Source: JAXDLH01 sp034666705 (GTDB taxonomy: Bacteria > Chloroflexota > UBA6077 > SHYK01). Taken from it: a stretch of 6,197 nt of DNA. Below, one piece after another: positions 1 through 5,642 of this stretch. Numbering within the stretch: the first letter of the stretch is position 1; each line of letters begins with the position of its first letter. The notes under the pieces are model-generated. The model saw only the letters and a list, made by a program, of their open reading frames with translations. It was not told where the DNA came from and did not search any database. The stretch covers positions 1 through 6,197 of the forward strand of contig JAXDLH010000096.1 in assembly GCA_034666705.1 (NCBI GenBank), written 5' to 3'. The translations under genes and the position numbers were made by a program.

Positions 1-20
1 CGTCCCGATGACTGCTAGCC

Positions 21-254
21 CTACGGCACTCGTGTTGGCTCTCGCATTCCTGCTCGGCTCCCTCCGCGGGCATTGCCCCGCTTCATCGGTACTATGGGCC
101 GCTCCGACTCCCGCTCCGCTCTTGCCCATTTCGCGAGTGCTCCGCTTATAAGGCTCGACGCTCCCAGTCCACCGTCTCGGGTTGGCTTCCCGAGCGGTCT
201 CACTGCTGGGGCGGAGACGGGTCTCTCCTGTTCCCATGACGGCTGTCCCACCAT
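21..254 (-). CDS. Possible leader/N-terminal segment of the intron-encoded protein, or ribozyme sequence that happens to be open
   Basis: This 77-codon minus-strand frame starts 303 nt inside the intron and stops at 21-23. Residues 51-65 (nt 104-60) read ERPIVPMKRGNARGG, which resembles a peptide often found translated just upstream of the reverse transcriptase domain in bacterial group II introns (ERPIVPxKxGNxGGGKG). No reverse transcriptase core motif is present; the core would lie beyond the left edge. The frame ends before it, so either the real protein starts in another frame further left, a frameshift separates leader and body, or this conserved stretch is ribozyme RNA in domains II-IV that is only incidentally open. 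No clear Shine-Dalgarno sequence supports the ATG at 254. It supports intron identity more than it supports a functional protein. Confidence 0.3.
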   Translation of the reverse strand: MVGQPSWEQERPVSAPAVRPLGKPTRDGGLGASSLISGALAKWARAERESERPIVPMKRGNARGGSRAGMREPTRVP

Positions 255-329
255 TCCACGTCCCTTACGCCGCCGGATTCTTCAGGGCTGCATTTCCAAG
301 CGCTTCCCCCCTTCCATGGCCTTCGCCTC

Positions 330-335
330 ATCGTG
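330..335 (-). other. Candidate EBS1 of the group II intron
   Basis: CACGAT on the minus strand pairs with the adjacent 5' exon end GTCGTG (563-558) through five Watson-Crick pairs and one G-U pair. It pairs perfectly with ATCGTG at the matching place in repeat copy B (3321-3316). Its place after the GGGAGCCGAGC stretch and before GAGGCGAAGGCC fits domain ID3 of bacterial introns. A six-base match alone is weak; the position and the match to both repeat copies give it weight. Confidence 0.5.
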
Positions 336-557
336 CCGAGCTCGGCTCCCGGTTGCTCCCTTGCGGGCATCAAGTATCGACGCGGCAGACTTCGCTTGAT
401 GCTGCGGACTGGTGGGTTGCACCTCCCTCAAAGAAGGCTTGACCCCGCGCTTCAACGCCCAAGTCTCCTCGAACGCTGGCGGGCTGCTACGAGGGTCCCT
501 TGGCACCTCCCTCGGCCGGACTTGCACCGGTTAGTCGTCATGAACTCCAGGACGCAC

Positions 558-623
558 CACGACGGCTTCTGTGTTTAGGCTTAGCATCGCGAGGGGGCTG
601 GACTGACCCGACGATGGCTTGGC
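558..623 (-). repeat. Repeat copy A: 5' exon / homing site next to the intron
   Basis: These 66 bases align with 3316-3382 at 60 of 67 columns (six substitutions, one single-base gap). Similarity begins exactly at the intron's 5' end and fades past 623. The repeat contains a dyad: AGCATCG at 583-589 opposes CGATGGCT around 612-619 with one bulged base, with GGG/CCC pairing inside, and it is kept in both copies. Read on the minus strand next to the intron, the last six bases GTCGTG act as the candidate IBS1 and AGAAG at 570-566 as a candidate IBS2. I do not recognise the host element. It may be the end of a transposase gene, a short palindromic mobile repeat, or a duplicated gene fragment. Confidence 0.8.
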
Positions 624-700
624 CGAAGTGCCTGCGATTCAAACTGTCGCTCACGCCCCCTCGCCTTCGGGCCTGACTTGATAGGAGCTGGCTGCAGACG
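624..700. other. Spacer without recognisable gene
   Basis: The stretch lies between repeat copy A and the decayed gene. The frames through it are short and low in information, and the minus-strand frame that crosses it (581-1012) has no recognisable domain. An AGGAG at 683-687 sits 13 bases before a GTG at 701, longer than an ideal spacing. Confidence 0.4.
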
Positions 701-1306
701 GTGGCTGAACAGAAGCCGGTCGGCGCGAGGGAGCAGCACAGGAAGGGGGATGGTTGGATGCTCTAGCAGGCCCTCGATGCGCAGACGGCGGCTGTGGCAG
801 CTACCGCCGCTGCGCAAGGGCTCCTCTGCCGCCGGCGGTTGCCGTGACGACGTCTGGGGGCTGCCCCGCCACCGTCGAGATCCCCAACCCGTCGCTACCT
901 GCGCGGTACCGGCCCTCGAACCGCAAGCACGGCGCCACCCTACCTGTTTACGGTGGTGCCCGACGACGGCATCTACCAGGTGATGGACACCGTCGAGGTC
1001 GACCCGCAGCACGTCATCACCGAGATGGGGCGGTCGAACAACATCGCCACCATCCCGGTGACGGTCATCCCGACGCTCAGCGATCTGATCTGTCGTCCGC
1101 CTCCCGCGACGGCGATTCCGGTTCCTGCGGCCAGCGAGGTCGAAACTCTGCCGACCGCGTTGCCCACCACGGAGCCCACGGCGACACCGGGGCCAGGGGA
1201 ACTTGGTGACAGCCCCGCTGTGGTTGCGGATTAGGGGGTACCCACGCCGGACAACGCACCGGCTGCGAGCGGGGAGGAGTCACCGGTGGACGATTCCGGT
1301 TCGTGA
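701..1306 (+). pseudogene. Decayed secreted protein gene with CARDB-like end and Pro/Thr/Ala tail
   Basis: The best preserved part is 941-1063: YLFTVVPDDGIYQVMDT followed by VEVDPQHVITEMGRSNNIAT and IPVTV. This resembles the final strands of a CARDB-type Ig-like domain, which typically ends VDPxNxxxESxExNNxAxxxVxV. After it comes a Pro/Thr/Ala-rich tail. The same frame reads from GTG 701 but is cut by TAG at 764-766 and TGA at 845-847. Between about 815 and 900 the protein-like sequence (LPPAVAVTTSGGCPATVEIP) lies in frame 1 rather than frame 2. After a TAG at 1232-1234 the frame continues with tail-like residues (VPTPDNAPAASGEESPVDD) to TGA 1304-1306. Two frame changes and several stops suggest a dead gene. 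The only open part with a usual start, GTG 953 to 1234 (93 aa), would begin in mid-domain. Upstream limits are uncertain; a wholly non-coding origin for 701-850 cannot be excluded. Confidence 0.45.
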
Positions 1307-1338
1307 GATACGGTACGTGGGCAGCGCTTCCCCTTCGG

Positions 1339-1367
1339 CGGCGCCCGATGGTGTTCGCCCGGCGCCG
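1339..1367. other. GC-rich inverted repeat (hairpin)
   Basis: CGGCGCC at 1339-1345 pairs perfectly with GGCGCCG at 1361-1367 around a 15-base loop. It lies shortly after the end of the decayed gene. No T-run follows on either strand, so a standard intrinsic terminator is not shown. It could be a remnant terminator or a chance product of high GC. Confidence 0.3.
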
Positions 1368-1545
1368 CGGCTGGCGCGTGTAATGGGGAGTTTATGGCCG
1401 TCACCATCGCCCCGTCGTGCTGGTTTACCCACCCATCATCGGACTCTCTAGACAGGCGCATCGAGGGACGCTGCCAAGTAGTTGACCAATGCGAGACCGC
1501 CACTGTCGATTGTGTCACGTTTTGCTACAGTTGAGTTGCAAATCG

Positions 1546-1574
1546 TTGCGAATGGTCGAGTGAACGGCTATCCT
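1546..1574 (+). promoter_or_regulatory. Candidate housekeeping promoter for the endoglucanase
   Basis: TTGCGA (1546-1551) and TATCCT (1569-1574) are separated by 17 bases, each matching four of six consensus positions (TTGACA / TATAAT). The site is in a locally AT-richer stretch about 120 bases before the endoglucanase start, leaving a transcribed leader of roughly 110 bases. The rest of 1307-1693 shows no convincing gene on either strand. Confidence 0.35.
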
Positions 1575-1693
1575 CTGATCCCATAGAAGCCATCCCCGGA
1601 GCCCGCCTCATTCGCCTTCTTCACCTTTTCGCCGCCGTCACCCATCCCGGATCATCGGCGCTTGCGACTCGGCCGCGGCTGAGCCCTTCTATC

Positions 1694-3277
1694 GTGTGCT
1701 GCCTACCCGGTTGGCATCGGTCTGCAATGTTGCTGCTTGCCCTGGTAGTCAGCGAGATGATGGCGGCCGGGCTACCGTCGGCGGCTGCTGCCGCATCGCC
1801 CTTCAGTACGAAGGCTAGCAGCACCCCGGCCAGCGGGGTGCCAGGGACGAGTTTCGCCCTCGCGCTGAGCGTGACCAGTCAGAGCGCCGCGCGTACGTTG
1901 GTCGACCTCGAGATTTACGGGCCGACCGGCGCGCGCGTGTACCAGACGTGGTGGGATGACCAGGCGTTCACTGCCGGACAGACGCGGCTCTACACGATCA
2001 CTGACGCGACGCCGGCGACCGCCTCACTCGGCACGTATACGATTCGGACGGGCCTTTTCGCACCAGCCTGGGCCTCGCTGTACTCCTGGAACAACGCCGC
2101 AGGCATGATCACCCTGACGGCGGCTTCGCCCACCGCCACCCTCACGCGGACAGCGACCGCTACTCAGTCGTCGATCCCCACCGCCATCGCAACGGCCACG
2201 GTGACCCGCGCCAGCGTGCCGAGCCCCAGCCCAACCGCCATGCCCAGCCCCACTGCGTCGCCCACCTCGACCCCTATCGCCTCAATTACACCGAGCCCTT
2301 CCGCACTGCCTACGTCGAGCCCGACGGCTGTTTCGGGGGGCTCCAAGCAATTCGGCGTCAATATGGCCGGCGCCGACTTCGGCGCGAGCCGCCTGCCCGG
2401 CACGCTGAACGTCGACTATCTCTACACCGTGGATTCCAGCTACGCCTACTTCGCCGGTCGCGGGTTGCACCTCGTCCGTATCCCTTTCCTCTGGGAACGG
2501 GTGCAGCCACAGCCCTTCGGCCCGCTCTCCACCCCGGACATCGCCGGCTTGCGCGCCATGTTGGATGCCGCTCAGGGGGCCGGCCAGCAGGTGATCCTCG
2601 ATATGCACAACTACGGCCGCTACTACGGACAGCCGCTTACCGAAAGCCAGGCGGCGATGTACGCCGATGCGTGGACTCGTCTGGCCGGCGCGTTTGGCAA
2701 TCATCCCGCCCTTTACGGCTACGAACTGATGAACGAGCCGCACGACCTGCCGGAGGGATCTGTTGGTTGGGCCTATTTGGCTCAGGCCGGGACCACCGCC
2801 GTCCGCCAGGCCGACCGGACCCACTGGATCCTGGCACCCGGCTATGGCTGGCAGACCGCCGAATACTGGGTCACGAACAACCCGACGCTGAACGTGCAGG
2901 ACCCCGCCGGCCACCTGCTGTACGCCGCCCACCAGTACTTCGACAGCAACAACACCGGCACGTACGCGCTCAGTTACGACGCCGATGGCACCTATGCCAA
3001 CATTGGTGTCGACCGCCTGCAGCCCTTCTTCGGCTGGCTGGCGAGCCACAATGCGCGCGGCATCCTCACTGAGTACGGGGTACCCAATGCCGACGCGCGC
3101 TGGCTCACCGTGCTGGACCGCGTTCTCGCGGCGCTGAACGGGAATCCTCAGATCGCGGGTGGGACCTATTGGGCCGCAGGCCCGTGGTGGGGCAGCTACC
3201 CGCTCGCGGTCGAGCCAACGGCGGCGGGCGACAAGCCGCAGATGGCGATCCTCGGCGCGTACCCCAGCCATCCCTGA
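1694..3277 (+). CDS. Secreted GH5 (subfamily 5-like) endo-beta-1,4-glucanase
   Basis: Predicted to cleave internal beta-1,4 bonds of cellulose or related beta-glucans outside the cell. The 527-aa product has a signal peptide (hydrophobic about 12-35, ending in an Ala-rich stretch), a beta-rich module (about 37-143, with DLEIYGPTGARVYQTWWDD and TYTIRTGLFAPAWASLYSWN), a Pro/Thr/Ser linker (about 144-216) and a GH5 catalytic domain (about 219-524). Catalytic-domain marks are FGVNMAGADFG at 220, R262 in VRIPFLWER, H305 in DMHNYGRYYG, acid/base E348 in LMNEPH, H413 and Y415 in HQYFDS, nucleophile E460 in LTEYG, and W493 in YWAAGPWWGSY. The NYGRYYG, HQYFDSNNTGT and AAGPWWG blocks are typical of subfamily GH5_5. 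All key residues are present, so it is probably active. GTG 1694 is chosen because it gives the signal peptide a basic start (WHRS); ATG 1727 is possible. No clear Shine-Dalgarno precedes either. I see no known carbohydrate-binding module; the N-terminal module is unnamed by me. Confidence 0.92.
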   Translation: MCCLPGWHRSAMLLLALVVSEMMAAGLPSAAAAASPFSTKASSTPASGVPGTSFALALSVTSQSAARTLVDLEIYGPTGARVYQTWWDDQAFTAGQTRLYTITDATPATASLGTYTIRTGLFAPAWASLYSWNNAAGMITLTAASPTATLTRTATATQSSIPTAIATATVTRASVPSPSPTAMPSPTASPTSTPIASITPSPSALPTSSPTAVSGGSKQFGVNMAGADFGASRLPGTLNVDYLYTVDSSYAYFAGRGLHLVRIPFLWERVQPQPFGPLSTPDIAGLRAMLDAAQGAGQQVILDMHNYGRYYGQPLTESQAAMYADAWTRLAGAFGNHPALYGYELMNEPHDLPEGSVGWAYLAQAGTTAVRQADRTHWILAPGYGWQTAEYWVTNNPTLNVQDPAGHLLYAAHQYFDSNNTGTYALSYDADGTYANIGVDRLQPFFGWLASHNARGILTEYGVPNADARWLTVLDRVLAALNGNPQIAGGTYWAAGPWWGSYPLAVEPTAAGDKPQMAILGAYPSHP

Positions 3278-3315
3278 CGATCCGCGGCCCCCGACCGTCC
3301 TATCCCTGCCACAGG

Positions 3316-3382
3316 CACGATGGCTTCTATGTTTACGCTTAGCATCGCGAGGGGGCCCGGGCTGACCCTACGATGGCTTGGC
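3316..3382 (-). repeat. Repeat copy B: unoccupied intron target-like site
   Basis: This 67-base copy of the 558-623 repeat sits in the convergent gap between the endoglucanase and the binding protein genes, in the same orientation as copy A. It keeps the internal dyad and the candidate IBS2 (AGAAG at 3328-3324). Its IBS1 position reads ATCGTG (3321-3316), a perfect match to the candidate EBS1. Instead of intron sequence, CCTGTGGCAGGG follows on the minus strand. In the minus frame CCA AGC CAT CGT, the six substitutions against copy A are three synonymous and three mild (Leu/Val, Thr/Ile, Val/Ile), which hints at descent from a coding sequence. The remaining gap sequence (3278-3315 and 3383-3435) has no T-rich terminator on either strand; a palindromic GGGCCCGGGC recurs at 3353-3362 and 3422-3431. 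Confidence 0.8.
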
Positions 3383-3435
3383 GCTTGATCGTGGCGTGGG
3401 ACATGGGAGCCCGTTGAACCTGGGCCCGGGCGCGT

Positions 3436-5142
3436 CTAGCCGCGCCACTCCCACTGATCGACGTTCCAGAAGATGTTACCGAGCGGTCCCTGCAATGCGC
3501 TTATGTGGGCAGTTGCACTGAGATCGTAGTAGAGCGGCAGGCCTGGCAAGTCTTCGGTCTGGATCTTGACCAGCGCGACGACGATGCGGTTGCGTTCGGC
3601 GTGATCCAACGCGGCGTAGTACAGCTCAGAAAGTCGATCGTACGCCGGGTTGGAGTAGCCGCCGCGGTTCGTGCCACCCCAGCGATTGTCGGGACTCGCC
3701 ACCAATGCCGTGGTGAACTTTTTGGCCACCGTGCTGTCTTCGACCATGTTCTTGGTCACGGTCAGCGCCGGCATCGTCGAGCGGTACTCGTTGTCACTCG
3801 CCTGCTGGGTGGTGAGCACGGCCACGTGGTTGCCAATCCCCGCCCGCTTCCAGCTATCAGCGAGGATGATGGTCTCATTCTCCTGCTCACCTCGGATCTC
3901 GATGTCGAGGGGCTGTCCGTCACCGGCGACATAGGCGCCGTCGGCGCCCCTGCTGTAGCCCACCTGGGTCAGGAGTTGCTCAGTCCGGCGCGGGTCAAAC
4001 GGGTACTTCGCGATGACTTGGTCGAGCGCAGGATAGTAGTCCCGGTCGCGCGAGGCCATCGTGTCCGCCACTATGCCTTGCCCGCCCAGGAGGTTATCGA
4101 CGAATCCCTGCTTGTCCGTGGCGAAGGCGAGGGCTTGGCGGAAGCGTGCGTCTCCCATCGCCTTCGGGTTCGCATACTCCGGCCGGAATTGCAGTTGGGC
4201 ATACCGCAGCTGCGTGATATTGAACAGCACCTGGCCCTCGCCGGCCGCCCACCGCTGTTTCAGGAGTGCTCCCTGTTCAAAGCGCAAGGCGTCATCAGCC
4301 GCCAGGTCGGCATTGCCACCGAGTACCGTGGCCAGGGCGGCGTTCGCGTCCGCGTTCCAGATCAGCTTCACCCGATCGATCCGGGGCCGGCCGAGCGCAT
4401 AACCGTCGAACGCGCTGGTCTCGATGAACGCTCCCGGCTCCCAGCGCACCAGCTTGTAGGGACTGGCGCCTACAAACTGCGTGGTCCAGTAGGGATGCTC
4501 CAGGAGCCGCCCCGGGTCCTCCCGGAATGGCCGTTCTAGAATGTGGCGCGGCAGCGGGCCAAAGCTCTTGCCAGTGCCCACCAACTCGCCGGCCAGGTAG
4601 TCCGGCTTGGTCCATTGGATCACGAGTGTCCGGTCGTCTGGAGCCGCCACGCTGCTGATCTCGTTGGTCAACAGGGCGGCTGATGGGTCCCAAATCTGGG
4701 CGCCGGCCGTTGGGTCGTGATGGACCGCAAGGGCAAACACGAAGTCATCGGCGGACAAGGGCGCCCCATCCTGCCAAGTCAGGTTAGGACGGAGATGGTA
4801 CGTCGTTTCCATGGTGCCGTCCGGGAATAGCTGCCACGTATCGGTATTGAGCGCCGGGAGCGCCTCCGCAAGTTGGGGGTGGGGAGCATTCAGTTGGTCG
4901 TCGACCACGAGGCCCACTGCAAACAGCGCATCCGTCGCATGCGACCCGAAGGGGCTGCCCGCGACATTGAGCGGCGCGATATAGGCGGGCTCGCCCTTCG
5001 TGATAATTGTGAGCGAGCGGGTGGCCGTAGGGATCGCGGCCCCACCGGCGCTCGCGGGCGGATTTCCCCCGGCTTGCGTTGGGCCGCACGCGATACTGAG
5101 CGCCAGCATCACGAGGATCACATGGAGCAAGGGGGTGCACAT
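3436..5142 (-). CDS. ABC transporter solute-binding lipoprotein, SBP_bac_5 family
   Basis: This 568-aa product is an extracytoplasmic lipoprotein that would deliver peptides, oligosaccharides or a similar ligand to an ABC importer. The signal peptide (MCTPLLHVILVMLALSIACG) ends in a lipobox-like SIAC, with lipid-bearing Cys19; Ser at -3 is less usual. A flexible Gly/Pro/Ala linker follows (about 20-42). Family marks: DGTMETTYHLRPNLTWQDG and PLSADDFVFAL (109-138), the Pfam SBP_bac_5 entry signature; ARFRQALAFATDKQGFVDNL (332-351); GGYSNPAYDRL (494-504); and DLPGLPLYYD (531-540). Length is normal for the family. The start is ATG 5142, because AGGAGGT (5156-5150) lies 7 bases before it and the signal peptide begins there. 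A longer open frame to 5304 adds 54 residues without signal-like character. It stands alone in this window: no permease or ATPase gene is adjacent, and the upstream minus-strand gene is about 500 bases away. Ligand cannot be told from sequence alone; some relatives bind cello-oligosaccharides, others dipeptides or nickel. Confidence 0.92.
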   Translation of the reverse strand: MCTPLLHVILVMLALSIACGPTQAGGNPPASAGGAAIPTATRSLTIITKGEPAYIAPLNVAGSPFGSHATDALFAVGLVVDDQLNAPHPQLAEALPALNTDTWQLFPDGTMETTYHLRPNLTWQDGAPLSADDFVFALAVHHDPTAGAQIWDPSAALLTNEISSVAAPDDRTLVIQWTKPDYLAGELVGTGKSFGPLPRHILERPFREDPGRLLEHPYWTTQFVGASPYKLVRWEPGAFIETSAFDGYALGRPRIDRVKLIWNADANAALATVLGGNADLAADDALRFEQGALLKQRWAAGEGQVLFNITQLRYAQLQFRPEYANPKAMGDARFRQALAFATDKQGFVDNLLGGQGIVADTMASRDRDYYPALDQVIAKYPFDPRRTEQLLTQVGYSRGADGAYVAGDGQPLDIEIRGEQENETIILADSWKRAGIGNHVAVLTTQQASDNEYRSTMPALTVTKNMVEDSTVAKKFTTALVASPDNRWGGTNRGGYSNPAYDRLSELYYAALDHAERNRIVVALVKIQTEDLPGLPLYYDLSATAHISALQGPLGNIFWNVDQWEWRG

Positions 5143-5149
5143 GTGGGTG

Positions 5150-5156
5150 ACCTCCT
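5150..5156 (-). promoter_or_regulatory. Ribosome binding site fixing the solute-binding protein start
   Basis: AGGAGGT on the minus strand, 7 bases before ATG 5142, is a near-perfect Shine-Dalgarno sequence. It rules in 5142 over the upstream in-frame ATG at 5304. Confidence 0.85.
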
Positions 5157-5185
5157 GGATTGGGTGCGCGCTGTGGCTCGACGGC

Positions 5186-5214
5186 CATATAGCCAAGTTA
5201 CCCGTCATCGTAAA
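5186..5214 (-). promoter_or_regulatory. Candidate promoter of the solute-binding protein gene
   Basis: On the minus strand TTTACG (5214-5209) and TATATG (5191-5186) are separated by 17 bases, each matching four of six consensus positions. Transcription would start near 5179, giving a short leader of about 37 bases that contains the ribosome binding site. This supports a separate transcription unit from the dehydrogenase upstream. No operator-like dyad is obvious. Confidence 0.45.
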
Positions 5215-5642
5215 ACGGGCGGGCACCAATTGACTAGGTCGTGGGTCGCTCCGTTCGGCACGGTGGACCGTAAAGGCCGACGCTGCCATGATACTCAGAT
5301 GCACGAGACTTCGATTGGGTCAACCGAGCGCTATGACCGAATATCGACCGGGGAAGCGCATGCGACCGTGGCACGCACTGCATAGGAGCTCCCCGCGGCG
5401 GGGAGGAGATGAACCGCGCCCTCTCGCCCACGCACCGCGCGAAGTACGACCGGATCTTCGCACACACTGATAAGGTCTGCCCCCGATTAAGGACCATCCC
5501 GTGCCCGACGCGCAGCACACGTGGTCGGGGTGCTCCCGATGCTCATGCTGGTGAGCCAGGCGCTGGCCAGGGTGTCGATGAAGGTGGCACCTGCCGAATC
5601 CCGATGGGTAGGCCTCCAGACCGCATCCTCTTCGACACTCAG
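5215..5642. other. Intergenic stretch without convincing gene
   Basis: It lies between the candidate binding-protein promoter and the dehydrogenase end. It holds a tight hairpin (5389-5405). A Shine-Dalgarno-like GGGGAGGAG (5400-5408) directly abuts ATG 5409 on the plus strand, leaving no spacer. The plus frame from 5409 (MNRALSPTHRAKYDRIFAHT) stays open to the window end but becomes antisense to the dehydrogenase. A short plus frame, GTG 5521 to TAG 5644-5646, begins with hydrophobic residues (VVGVLPMLMLV) and overlaps the dehydrogenase stop tail to tail. Neither matches a family I know. No terminator with a T-run is seen after the dehydrogenase. Confidence 0.45.
5389..5405. other. Tight GC hairpin
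   Basis: CTCCCCG and CGGGGAG form a perfect 7-bp stem with a 3-base loop. No T-run follows on either strand, so it is not a classical terminator. On the plus strand it would hide the GGGGAGG that precedes ATG 5409; on the minus strand it lies downstream of the dehydrogenase, where it could protect a 3' end. Confidence 0.4.

Larger units (their letters stand above)
1..557 (-). mobile_element. Group II intron, 5' portion (3' part off the left edge)
   Basis: Read on the minus strand, the element starts at 557 with GTGCG, matching the group II 5' consensus GUGYG. At 534-516 it has CTAACCGGTGCAAGTCCGG, a familiar stretch of bacterial group II domain I, followed by AGCGAAGTCTGC-like sequence at 396-385 and GGGAGCCGAGC at 350-340. 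A candidate EBS1, CACGAT at 335-330 (about 223 nt into the intron), can pair with the last six exon bases GTCGTG at 563-558 with one G-U pair. CTTCT at 436-432 could be EBS2, pairing with AGAAG at 570-566. Homology between the two flanking repeats also ends exactly at 557/558, which independently supports the boundary. Domains V and VI, the 3' splice site and most of the reverse transcriptase would lie left of base 1. The family assignment comes from remembered motifs and was not folded or searched; the structural class is not determined. Confidence 0.75.

Noticed and set aside
581..1012. 143-codon minus-strand frame ending in repeat copy A
   Set aside because: Only its last residues (PSHRRVSPAP) belong to the repeat; the rest has shadow-like composition and lies opposite the decayed plus-strand gene.
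2282..3271. 329-codon open frame on the minus strand, opposite the endoglucanase
   Set aside because: It mirrors the GH5 coding strand, has no recognisable domain and is rich in Arg, Gly and Val as expected for an antisense frame of a GC-rich gene.
3353..3431. Palindromic GGGCCCGGGC at 3353-3362 and 3422-3431 as a shared terminator or regulator site
   Set aside because: The copies are short, GC-only and lack T-runs, so chance in a GC-rich gap is the simpler reading.
3505..4539. 344-codon open frame on the plus strand, opposite the solute-binding protein
   Set aside because: It is antisense to a clearly recognised protein, with no ribosome binding site or known motif.
5143..5304. 54-codon N-terminal extension of the solute-binding protein
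   Set aside because: The strong ribosome binding site and signal peptide both point to ATG 5142, and the candidate promoter at 5186-5214 lies inside the extension.
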